A stretch of 64,000 nucleotides of DNA from Agelas oroides. Its lineage: Eukaryota > Porifera > Demospongiae > Agelasida > Agelasidae. A program made the translations under genes and the position numbers. Location: NCBI GenBank assembly GCA_949130485.1, contig OX422185.1, forward strand, positions 711,501 through 775,500, given 5' to 3'. Of this stretch, positions 21,352 to 30,205 are shown one piece after another; the first letter of the stretch is position 1, and every line of letters starts with the position of its first letter. A model generated the notes under the pieces. It saw only the letters and a list, made by a program, of their open reading frames with translations. It was not told where the DNA came from and did no database searches.

Positions 21352-22391
21352 GAAAATAATGTACAACATGAACAACATGAATTTGAATAAGGCTCATTCG
21401 TTTTTCTCCTCCCACACAGCTTGGGATGAGGCTAAACATGAACCTGAACAAGCTGGTTACAAATATGTAATTCCAGAGAATGTGTTCAGCATTGTGAATG
21501 TGCATGTCTGCTGTGCAGAGTAGATCTTTTTCCCCTTGCTCCACACACAGTCTCCACTGCATCAGAAAATCCACTACTACCAGTAGTAGATATTCTTTTC
21601 CTTGAGGTTCGCTCGCACACTTTGTGATGTGTATCTTGATTGTTCATAACTTAGTTGTTTGTTTTTCAAACTTGGCTGTGAGATATGCTTACACACGTAA
21701 AACGTTGCATCATCCTACACATGAGCTGGTTCTCCAAATAGCAAGAGACGGGAGTTGGTTGACGTGAAGCGTTGCAACATGAAGACTTTTATAGTAGAAT
21801 GTACACACACTACCTCATTATAATGTCACAAATGAAGAGATTAATGGACCAATAGCAAGGGGTCATCATTTATGTGCAGTGTTTGTGATGGGGATCAAAT
21901 CAAATGATCAGTGTACTTTTAAGAGCTGATCAAGGAATTAAGATTAATTCCAAATGGCAAAGGTGATCAACAAGTTTCCCAATGCTAAGGAGGTGTAGTT
22001 ACGTGTGACGTCATGCAATGTCTACTCTAGCTCCTACTGACAGTCTAAGAATGATTATATGAATGCTTCATGTGCTGTCAAGAATGTTCAGAATGCAATC
22101 AGCAAGTCATGAATAATGATATTATGCTATATTATTTGGTGAGTCATATTCAGTTACATTGGCCATGGTGCACTAAATGCTTTTGGACCTTGATTGAAAG
22201 GACACTCACAACAGAATTTCCATCAATAGGAGTCATGGTAGAAGTGGTACTTATAACTTCAATAATTTTTAAGAAGGGATGAAGATGACCTTCAAGGAAC
22301 AGAGCTCAGCAGATCAACCAGTTCTCCAAATACTAAGATAGTCTCGTATGATCAGACCCTATACCCAGTAGAGTCGGGTCATGTGAGACTA
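21352..22391. other. Non-coding interval
   Basis: AT-rich sequence without a credible gene; only short ORFs lacking splice logic or recognisable motifs. Words such as caagaatgttcagaatgcaatcagcaagtcatgaat near 22,080 echo 21,130-21,160, so part may be an old local duplication. Confidence 0.35.
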
Positions 22392-22713
22392 ATAGAGCGT
22401 TTTCATCACGTGATCACAATTCCGTATACTAGAAATAAACTGCCATCTTGGTGTACAACTTGTACAGTATGTTATTAGCAGTATATGTGATATCGATTAA
22501 AACACCCACAGGTAAGCGTTTATATAGCTGTTTTAACTTATGTAGCAATGGTATTTTGTCCGATTCAACACATATTAGAAGCATTATAAGTATATCACTC
22601 ATTTCGTGAAGATCGCCATAGAAGCTCCTATCTCGTTGTACACCAAAATGGCAGCTGTTTTCTGTTTTCCTTCGTAATCTCGAACGTAATGACGTCACGT
22701 GCAATCGCTCTAT
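22392..22713. mobile_element. Foldback MITE, 322 bp
   Basis: The left end, atagagcgttttcatcacgt, and the complement of the right end, atagagcgattgcacgtgac, are inverted repeats. Internally aactgccatcttggtgtaca (about 22,439) pairs with the complement of tgtacaccaaaatggcagct (about 22,637), so most of the element folds back. No protein is encoded. TA flanks suggest a Tc1/mariner-like origin. The right arm also contains TGACGTCA. Confidence 0.7.
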
Positions 22714-22907
22714 AGTCTATACTAAAAATATACTAAGAAGGTCACTATTTTGTCATTTGAACCAAAAGCTGCAAGGTGAAAAGACATGGCTATTAAGTGA
22801 TCATTCACAAGCTTCGCTGTCTTAAATCCCGGTCACAAACACTTTGCTACTGGATAAGTTACTACCCCTGAATCTAGTCATTTTGCCCAAAACTGGGTTG
22901 TAAATAC

Positions 22908-23313
22908 CTTCTTTACCTGTAGGGCCAGGATTTCTCTCCACATCTCCTGCCAGCAGCAGTAGCGTCAGCATCACTGCACACACCCCCAGCAATAAGCACA
23001 CCCCAATAATGCCCATATCCGCCATTCCCCTGACCTCCGCACTCGGGACAGAGCCACCTCTCAACTTGGGACGACACACCTTGCCACACCCGCACCTCCT
23101 AATGGGACGCCTGCGGAACGTATATCCTAGTATCAGTGACAGGGAGACGACCGCCATACAGCCCTGGACCAGAAGAGGTGTGCTGTTCATGACCTCCCCC
23201 ACGCCCCATCTTGCCGCCCTCCACTGGACCTGGAGCGGGCGGCAGGTGTATCTAGACTGGTGGCAGTAGTTGAGTCCGATTCGAGCCCGCCACGTTGCGA
23301 TATCGATCCCCAT
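22908..23313 (-). CDS. 2A-bearing leader exon, copy 1
   Basis: From the ATG in GRTEVEMGIDIATWRARIG the frame runs about 135 residues. It has two hydrophobic segments (MAVVSLSLILGYTF; IIGVCLLLGVCAVMLTLLLL), and the second runs directly into AGDVERNPGP (22,921-22,944), a complete 2A ribosome-skipping signature. A splice donor follows (AAAGAAG|gtattt). 2A-type 'signal' sequences at protein N-termini are known from sponge and sea urchin proteins. The downstream partner exon was not found. The paralogue is at 36,489-36,891. Confidence 0.75.
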
Positions 23314-23390
23314 TTCTACCTCCGTCCGACCTTCGACTACAGTATTAAACACAAAGAAACTCCCACAGTGACACTGTCAGCAACCACAAC

Positions 23391-23833
23391 TAGGCCTGCG
23401 CTTATTATGCGGGCATAATTTTAAGAATAATAAGGACTTCCTGTCACCGAGCATAATACGGGAATAATCGGAATAAAACGGGAATAGTTCACGTATAGAC
23501 ATGGCGGAAACTGGTGAATTCAACAGGGGGCAGTCGTCATCTGTTGAACTCGTGAAGTCAGACGAAGAGTCTGGAGCGCCGAGTTCAAGCAGTTCTGCTA
23601 CCGCAAGCAGCCTTCTGAACCGTTTGCGTCCCCCAAAGTCGTCGGAGCAGTCGCGTACAATATTTAAACCGTTAACTCCCTCTAGCTCTGGACTGTATGT
23701 GTGATGTCATTCGCGTGTCATTGTAAAGTGTCTGTTTTTCTATGCATGATGTTGTGGGAATAATTGGATAAATTGTTAGGAATTTCCAGAAAGAAAAATA
23801 GGTCCAATCTTGAGCATAATAGGCTCAGGCCTA
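23391..23833. mobile_element. hAT-type MITE with 8-bp target duplication
   Basis: The ends taggcctgcgcttattatgc and, on the complement, taggcctgagcctattatgc form 20-bp inverted repeats. They are flanked by accacaac on both sides (23,383-23,390 and 23,834-23,841), the 8-bp target size of hAT elements. The paralogous 36.9-kb locus lacks this insertion. It is 443 bp long and contains a short ORF (next entry). Confidence 0.8.
23501..23704 (+). pseudogene. hAT transposase N-terminal remnant
   Basis: A 67-codon ORF beginning MAETGEFNRGQSSSVELVKS with a Ser-rich stretch and LLNRLRPPKSSEQSR. It lies wholly inside the hAT-type MITE. The composition matches the disordered N-terminus of BED-finger hAT transposases, but no BED finger or catalytic region is present. 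Probably left by internal deletion of an autonomous parent. Confidence 0.45.
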
Positions 23834-23930
23834 ACCACAACACACGACAAGAATGCTTTGGGCCGCTCCTACGCCCTCGAGGCTGGGTTCTAAGAGGGTG
23901 GGGCTAGATTCCAATGGGGGCTGGCTCTTC

Positions 23931-24000
23931 CTAGCCTCGTTCCCAGGCCCCGTCCGAAAAATCGGAATTTTTCGGGCGGGGCCTGGGGACGAGGCTAGGC
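23931..24000. repeat. 70-bp near-perfect palindrome
   Basis: cctagcctcgttcccaggcc ... ggcctggggacgaggctagg with a centre of ccgaaaaatcggaatttttcgg. The outer word agcctcgttcccaggcc recurs in this window at about 17,216, 40,346 and 44,316 (variants), so this looks like two facing ends of an abundant transposon family joined head to head. Confidence 0.85.
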
Positions 24001-24280
24001 TCATTATGGCTGTCTCTGCTAAGTTCTAACCTTCTCCCCACTTACAGTGTGTCGACTGGGAGAAAACAATCTTCCCGCCACATGTACGTTGTGTGAAGGA
24101 GGGGGGCCGGTGAGATGCCATAATTTTGATATTGACAGAACGTTACGATTGATAATCTATACTCTAATTTATATGGGTTAAGGTTGCACAACAGATAGTA
24201 AAACACTAGCAGTATGCTAAGGAGTTTTAGATGGACATGCAACTAGGGCATTTTCTGATGTGGAAATTTTTCCAGGGTGG

Positions 24281-24358
24281 GTGATACTCAACTGCTTCAC
24301 AAATAAGGAAGAACTGTAGTGATACTCAACTGCTTCACAAATAAGGAAGAACTGTAGC
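24281..24358. repeat. 39-bp tandem duplication
   Basis: gtgatactcaactgcttcac plus aaataaggaagaactgtag occurs twice in direct succession. Non-coding. Confidence 0.9.
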
Positions 24359-25179
24359 TCAGTATCCTCAACTCATGGCAGTATCCATTGAGTGAGTTTT
24401 GTTCCAAGCAAACAAGGACTGCTCTTAGTGAACCAACTTCACTTTTCACTAATTAGGACCACTATGGTAGACATTCAAGTAGCTACCAAAGCTTCCAACC
24501 TCCTCTTAGTTTCATACCCAGCCCAAACTTTTCACATGCTATGCAGAAAAATTGTGTGTGGACACTTTCAGTACGTAGGAAACATGAGGCCTAAAATGTA
24601 TAGACATTATATTGCAACAATCAGATTGCTCTGTGATAGTTTGCAATTAACGCCTACAATTACTGACCTGACCTGTATGTTAACTGGCCCCAGTTTTCCT
24701 AACAAAAAGTGTCCAGATCCTATTTTTCTGTGGTGCGGGACATGCATCTGGAGTAGTGTTGTCTGTGAATGTGTGGTCATTCTCCTTCACAAGTGTGAAT
24801 ATGTCAATGTACTGTGTGCACTATCGCAATTGTATAATGCTTTAGACAATATCTAAACACTAGCCCTGGCTCTTTCCACATGCATGCATGAACTGAAACT
24901 GAAAAGAAAGGAGAGAGCCTAAATACCAATAAGAATTTATCTGCATATGAGTGAATAAATAAACTCTCCTACTGTCCTACACTTTGGGGCTTACAGTGTT
25001 AGACTGGACATAATACATGTACTCTGCTTTGGCTAGTAGTAGAGCCTGAGAAGAACCTGGGAATAAGGCTAGCCTCCTGGAAAACTGACCATCGTTCAAG
25101 AGTGTAATTAACACCAAGTTAGCCCTTAAGTTTTGAGCCTTCCCTATCAGGACGCTGAAGAGTCAGAAAGTACAAGTGG
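24359..25179. other. Non-coding interval
   Basis: A 154-codon open frame at 24,392-24,856 (+) is Cys/Leu-rich and without motifs, homologues in the window or splice signals. I do not regard it as a gene. Nothing else was seen. Confidence 0.4.
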
Positions 25180-25648
25180 CCGTATTCAAATAAAACACAT
25201 GATCCAATCTAGTGCAAGAAACTTAATTCTGGGAATTTATGGGTGGATCCAGCTTAGCACAAGCCTCCACTAATTAATTTTGGGTTGATCCAATTTAGCG
25301 CAATGCCAGGATAAAGTCTCTCAGTTGTCCCAGTCACTTTATTTTGTGACAACAAAGAGCGGTCAAGAACAATTTCCAGGAAAAAGAGCTATCCAATAAA
25401 TGTTCTACTTTGGCCTTTTGTAACACCTTTTGTTGCTGCAGCTGCTACTGTCTACCAAGAACCTCACTTCTGGAGAACTGAAGGCAAGGAATTCTTTGCA
25501 TTTCTGTTTAATTTTTTGCACTTGACTGCAATTCATGGTCTACTCTAACGAAAGAAATTCAATTTCTGGAATTTATGGGTGGATCTAACTTAACACATGT
25601 CCACTCAAATTATTCAATTTGCATGCGTTTTATTCAAATAAATACGGT
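25180..25648. mobile_element. MITE with accgtatttatttgaataaa ends, copy 1
   Basis: The left end (gccgtattcaaataaaacac) and the complement of the right end (accgtatttatttgaataaa) are inverted repeats. Internal words gggtggatccagcttagcac, tcaagaacaatttccaggaa and gttgctgcagctgctac recur in the second copy at 35,667-36,070. Non-autonomous; family unknown. Confidence 0.65.
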
Positions 25649-25970
25649 AACTATATATTTAATCTTCTCCAATAGCTCCAGAACAGGACTGACTTCAGAT
25701 ATAACAAAATGAAGCAAAGAACGCTCCATTTAGTGAGCACCATACTCTCTGCTCTCTTCCTTCACTCTCTTGCTTGCTCTTCCCTTCTTCCTTCCTGTTG
25801 CTCTCATTCCTACCTTCAGAGGAAGTGGTACCTTCCGACTCATGATCTGGTACCCACACTGTGTCACCTGGTGCTAAAGGTGGTAGCTAGCTCTCAAACA
25901 TCTGTTTCTGTCTTTTCTTGAGATGTTTATTCTTTTCCCTCACAGTGACTGAATCTGGAACCTTCGGGAC

Positions 25971-26369
25971 TCACTGGCTACGGGTACTTGGCACCGTAGT
26001 ACGGAGCATACGACACATTAGTAGCTCACTTGGACTGTAGCCATTCTGGAGAGGTGTAGCTCTATATGCAAGTAATGCAAGGTAGGGATCGTCACTCTTC
26101 TTTAAAAGGTTTTTGACGGTACCTACTGCCCGTTCTGCTTCTCCGTTGCTTTGCGGACAGTATGGACTGCTTGTGATATGGTGGAATTGATAGTCCTTTG
26201 CGAACTTGGCGTATGCTTCTGAAGTGTACTGTGGTCCATTGTCAGAGATGACAACCTCTGGGATACCATGTCCTGCAAAAATGCTCTTCGTATGCACTAT
26301 TACTTGTTCTGCAGTTACTCCATTCAGACATATCTTGAGTAGTAGATGAGATATGTTCACTGCTTCCAC
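25971..26369 (-). pseudogene. Gypsy integrase core fragment
   Basis: Reads KSIFAGHGIPEVVISDNGPQ, then SSPYCPQSNGEAERAVGTVK. These are the second Asp (SDNG) and the Glu (GEAER) of the DDE catalytic triad. The final coding part (basic KKRQKQ, GDTVW-like) continues to about 25,770 in other frames. The segment carrying the first catalytic Asp lies upstream in broken frame. Confidence 0.85.
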
Positions 26370-26494
26370 TCAAACAGGTCAGTTGCAACCTTCTGCCATG
26401 GCAGGTCAGGTAGCTCAGAGGGAATCAATGGCTGGGCTCTCTGTCTCTGTGCCTTGCAGCACTCAGGGCAGTTTTTCACAAGCTCCTCTAACTC

Positions 26495-26989
26495 TCAGGA
26501 CATTCCTGGCCACCAAACAGACTGTCTTGCCCTCTCTCTACACTTCACAATGCCCTGGTGTCCTGTGTGTATTCTGGCCAACCTCTCTTTTCGAGAAAGG
26601 GGAGGGATAACAATCCGACACCCACGCATGAGTAAGCCATTCTCTACTGAGAGTTCTGCTGCTATTGGGTAATAAGGTTTTACCCCCACATCCACTTTCC
26701 GTTTCTCTGGCCATCCTGACTGGCAGTACTTGGTGATCTTTTGGCAGGCCTCGTCTTCTGTTTGGAGCTGCTTTATCTCGAGTAGTCGTTCAGTTGAAGG
26801 CAGGCTTTGAACTACTACACTCACAAATGCATTTACTTCCTCCTGTAAAGGCTGATCAGCTGATGTGGGGACTGTAGATGGTGTCCGTGAGAGAGTGTCT
26901 GCAATTGTGAGATCTTTCCCAGGAACATGTGAGATTGTGAACTGGTACCTCATCATCCGTAGTCGGAACCGCTGTACCCTGACTGGCAA
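26495..26989 (-). pseudogene. Gypsy RNase H end and integrase H2C2 domain
   Basis: Reads FTISHVPGKDLTIADTLSR, the canonical end of the Gypsy RNase H/connection. About 100 residues later comes RKERLARIHTGHQGIVKCRE and RARQSVWWPGMS, matching the H-H-C-C integrase zinc region. It is joined to the core domain through a frameshift near 26,400-26,495. Confidence 0.85.
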
Positions 26990-27057
26990 TTCTTCTAAAC
27001 ACTGGAACTAGGGGTTTGTGCATGGTCTGTATGTATGTGGAACTTCATGCCAATCAA

Positions 27058-27505
27058 CTAATCAGATAGCCGCCCATGTAAAGGCCAGCGCTTCCTTTTC
27101 AATCTGGGCATATCTCTGTTCGTGGGTGTCATCGACCGGGAGATATAGGCGACAGGTTTCAGCTCACCGGATTGTTGTTTCTGGAGAAGCACCGCACCCA
27201 AACCATAGGAAGAGGCATCTCCTGACACCACCGTATCAAGATTTGGGTCGAACGGTGCTAGTGCTGGGCTGCTAGTGAGAGCCTCTTTGATCCTGAGTGA
27301 AGGCTTTCTGTTGGGGTTCACCCTACATCCATTGGTTCCCCTTAACCAAGAGTTCTCTGAGAGGCTGCGTCATCTCTGCAAGATTTGGGGAGAACTTGCT
27401 AAGTTGGTTAGCCATGCCTAGAAAACGGCGTACATTTCCCACATTAACTGGTGTCTGCACCTTTTGGATTGCCACAACCTTGTCCGTGTCTGGTTTAATC
27501 CCCAT
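27058..27505 (-). pseudogene. Gypsy RT thumb and RNase H fragments
   Basis: 27,505-27,323 reads GNVRRFLGMANQLSKFSPNL (RT thumb/connection). After a stop and shift, 27,321-27,058 reads VVSGDASSYGLGAVLLQKQQ, the RNase H first-strand motif with catalytic Asp. Further 5', HFTQSRGNFLGHIIDAMGI continues to 27,563 before the junction with the non-LTR element. Confidence 0.8.
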
Positions 27506-27562
27506 GGCATCAATTATATGACCCAGGAAATTACCTCTGCTCTGTGTGAAGTGACATTTCTC

Positions 27563-28267
27563 ATGACTGTGTTTGCGCTATTTTCGTTGCTGCATTTTCT
27601 CTACTCTATCCTCTTGTTGGACATTCCACCAGTGTATGCAAGCCTCTATAGTGACAGTCTACCAACGCTGGTTGGTTTGGTTCCCTATGGTTGGTACCCA
27701 CAGACTCGGAGTACCGGATGGCTGCCGATACACTCTCGTACCTATCCACAAACGACTCTACTGGTCCTCTTACTATTAGCCTGTGGTGACATTGAGAAAA
27801 ACCCTGGTCCCATGGACCCCTGCTTGGTCTGTGACAAGCGTGTGCTGGACAACCAGGATGGACTTTTTTGTGAGGTGTGCCTTAATTGGGTACACAGGCA
27901 TTGTGTTAAAATGTCGGAGAGCGAATACTACCACTGGGCCAACATTGAAGATGGTTGGATCTGTCCAAAATGTGAAAAGGAATCCTTCCCATACCATGAT
28001 GTCTCTACTCTATCCTCAGATACACACTGTGACTACCTGAGCAGTGGCACTGACTCCTCAGTATCTCAATGCTCAATTTTCCATTGTAATAACCCCTCTT
28101 CTGGCCTGAAATTACTATCCACCAATGTCAGGAGCCTACTACCAAAAATCGATTACCTTCGAGGTCTTTGCTGCCATGAACACTTTGACATCATTGTAGC
28201 CTCTGAAACTTGGCTCTCAAATGCCATCTTGGACTCCGAAGTCCATATTCATGGATACAACCTATAA
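27563..28267 (+). pseudogene. Non-LTR ORF: leader, 2A peptide, PHD finger, endonuclease start
   Basis: From ATG 27,563 (MTVFALFSLLHFLYSILLLD) the N-terminus is hydrophobic. LLVLLLLACGDIEKNPGP (2A) follows, then at once MDPCLVCDKRVLDNQDGLFC and C-x-x-C/H spacing ending WICPKCEKE, a PHD-type zinc finger. The endonuclease begins LLSTNVRSLLPKIDYLRGLC and IIVASETWLS. The frame stops at 28,267 and resumes in another (28,262 onward), one frameshift. 2A would separate the leader from the PHD-endonuclease protein. Confidence 0.85.
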
Positions 28268-29340
28268 GGAAGGATCGAAATCGGCATGGAGGTGGTGTTG
28301 CTATCTATGTTTCTTCCTCCATCCCCTTCAAACAGCTCCAACTCCCGCACAGTGATCTGGAACTTTTAATAGTTGAGTGTACTCTTGGCCATCAGCTTTT
28401 CACAATAGGTGGATTCTGTCGTCCCCCAGGTGCTAGTGCGGTGGTTATGGATAATCTACATAGTGTTATCTCTCTACTCAGGCCTCAAAATTTTGCAAAT
28501 CTTGTCCTTCTTGGTGATTTTAACATCGATCCCAATACTTTGCCTTCTCCCCAACTAAGTGACTCCTTCAACCACTTATTGACTGACTTTTGTCTCAGTC
28601 AGGTTGTAAGTGAGCCAACAAGGACCTCGGGAAGGTCATCATCTACTATTGACCTTGCTGTTGTTTCAAATATGAACTCTTTTCTTTCTTGTGAGGTCCT
28701 TGCACCCTTGGCAAATTCTGACCACAAGACTGTAGTGCTAACCCTTTCTTCCCCATCCAATCACAAGCATTTCCCCCAGCCTAGGAAAACTGTCTGGATT
28801 TACAAGAGGGCTGACATTCAACTGGCTAAATGTCTCCTGAGGGATTTGCCTATGGCCTCTACCTCCGGCAGTATTGACATCTTCTGGAAGAAATGGTCTA
28901 AATCCTTTCTGGCAGCCATCAGGAAATCCATTCCATCCAAGCTGGTACCAATCAAATCAAGCAACCCAGGACATCGCGAAGCGTGAACTGTTTTACAAGC
29001 GCTATAAGAAAAGCAACTCCCAAGACTGGCTCAATAAATTCAAAACCTTGAGAAACAAAATTGTAACCAACATCCGTGATGCCAAGAAACACTTCTTCAT
29101 TCGACTTTCTACATGTAGAAGTGATCCTAAGAAGTTCTGGCCCATTATAAAATCTGTCAAACCTTGTACCAGTCTACCATGTTCCCTATCCAACGGCCAA
29201 GTTACTGTTTCCTCTGACACTGATAAAAGCAGGCTTGCTCAATGAGTTCTTCACATCTTGTTTCAATCCAGCCATACAACCACCTTCCTACTCTGAGCTT
29301 CCCCAGTGTGCAGAGGGTGATGCAGCTGATTATGACATCA
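28262..29340 (+). pseudogene. Non-LTR endonuclease domain and linker to RT
   Basis: Reads HGGGVAIYVSSSIPFKQLQL, FANLVLLGDFNID (GDFN motif), SSTIDLAVVSN and LANSDHKTVVL (SDH motif). These are the hallmark residues of APE-type endonucleases of CR1/L2/Jockey-like elements. After a shift at about 28,975 the linker region reads FKTLRNKIVTNIRDAKKHFF. The frame then breaks again before LNEFFTSCFN and fades. At least three frameshifts make it inactive. Confidence 0.85.
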
Positions 29341-29371
29341 CCCATACGGTATTCCAAAAACAGTGCACATG

Positions 29372-29380
29372 CTCATACAC
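29372..29380. repeat. 9-bp target duplication (left)
   Basis: ctcatacac immediately left of the CAGAGGAGG terminus. The same 9 bp follows the right terminus at 33,780-33,788. Confidence 0.85.
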
Positions 29381-29437
29381 CAGAGGAGGTTGGAAGCTAG
29401 TAATTAGCGACGCGCGCGATCAAGCAAAGGTAGCAAT

Positions 29438-29807
29438 TAGTGCTACGTGAATGACGTAATCATACGAGCTGCCATTGAGGCCCATAGTGAAAGGTGAAAT
29501 CGATTTACACAAACAGCTCTCGTTTGTTTGGGACGAAACTTGCTCAGTGGATACTGCCAGGTGAGCTCTAGATCGACAGTTATGGCATTTTATGGCGCGC
29601 AAAATCTTCCGCGGGGATTCCCAAGGAAACACTCAAATACTTCGCGTATCAGGAAGAGCTATAGCGGTTGATCTAGAGCTCACCTGGCAGGATCTACTGA
29701 GTGAGTTTCGTCCCAAACAAACGAGAGCTGTTTGTGTAAATCGATTTCACCTTTCACTATGGGCCTCAATGGCAGCTCGTATGATTACGTCATTCACGTA
29801 GCACTAT
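29438..29807. mobile_element. Foldback MITE inside the transposon's left inverted repeat
   Basis: tagtgctacgtgaatgacgt ... acgtcattcacgtagcacta: arms of about 150 bp are complementary to each other (also gtttgtttgggacgaaac against gtttcgtcccaaacaaac), with a short loop near 29,580-29,650. It splits the left terminal repeat exactly between ggtagc and tggccgatttgcac, which are contiguous in the right terminal repeat. AAT flanks both sides, a probable 3-bp target duplication. Confidence 0.85.
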
Positions 29808-30205
29808 AATGGCCGATTTGCACTATAGGGTCACGTGATATGGCTGGGGGTCAGCTGTCCGCGATTGTCTATTGAAAATGTATGGAGAGTGACGACCTTT
29901 ACTCATTAACTGCCTTGTAGCTCGTGTTCAGAGAGACGGATTGCGTAGATGTTTCTCGTTGTATTTGCTAAGTGTCAAGCCATCACAGCAATCTGACGAT
30001 CGGATGGCTGGGCGAAAGGAGAGAGGTGCAAGCTCCGGAGTGATACCTTCTGGCGTGTACGTGAACAGGTGAGTTGCATGTGTGTTTATAATACTTTTAC
30101 GTGTATGGCGGGCTAAAAAAAAGTCAGTGCCAGCTGTTATGAGGGCTTTCCAGCTGAGTTTAATACTTCAACGGTTGTGCAGTGATATAGTTAGTGTTTA
30201 CCGAG

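Larger units (their letters stand above)
25770..27565 (-). mobile_element. Gypsy-type LTR element remnant 1 (RT end to integrase)
   Basis: On the minus strand the order is RT C-terminus, RNase H, zinc-binding/H2C2 integrase N-domain, integrase core and C-terminal tail, the Ty3/Gypsy order. The 5' side stops sharply at about 27,565, where a plus-strand 2A non-LTR element begins. No LTR was identified. Frames are broken between domains, so it is dead. Confidence 0.85.
27563..29371 (+). mobile_element. 2A-bearing non-LTR retrotransposon, 3'-truncated
   Basis: Inserted into, or joined with, the Gypsy remnant. The order is hydrophobic leader, 2A, PHD finger, apurinic-type endonuclease, start of RT N-terminal region. 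The RT core is absent: after about 29,340 the sequence changes and the THAP/YqaJ transposon begins at 29,381. Relatives of the post-endonuclease segment occur in the 37-39 kb element (KYKKLRNR, KKFW, YFSSCFN), placing it near CR1-type elements. Confidence 0.8.

Noticed and set aside
24392-24856. 154-codon plus-strand ORF
   Set aside because: No motif, no splice support, composition like non-coding DNA, no related copy in the window.
25709-25921. 70-codon plus-strand ORF with a hydrophobic start
   Set aside because: Antisense of the C-terminal tail of the Gypsy integrase.
27464-27562. N-terminal extension of the 2A-PHD ORF (MDCHNLVRVWFNPHG...)
   Set aside because: This stretch is the antisense of the Gypsy reverse transcriptase. 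The non-LTR element starts at about 27,563.
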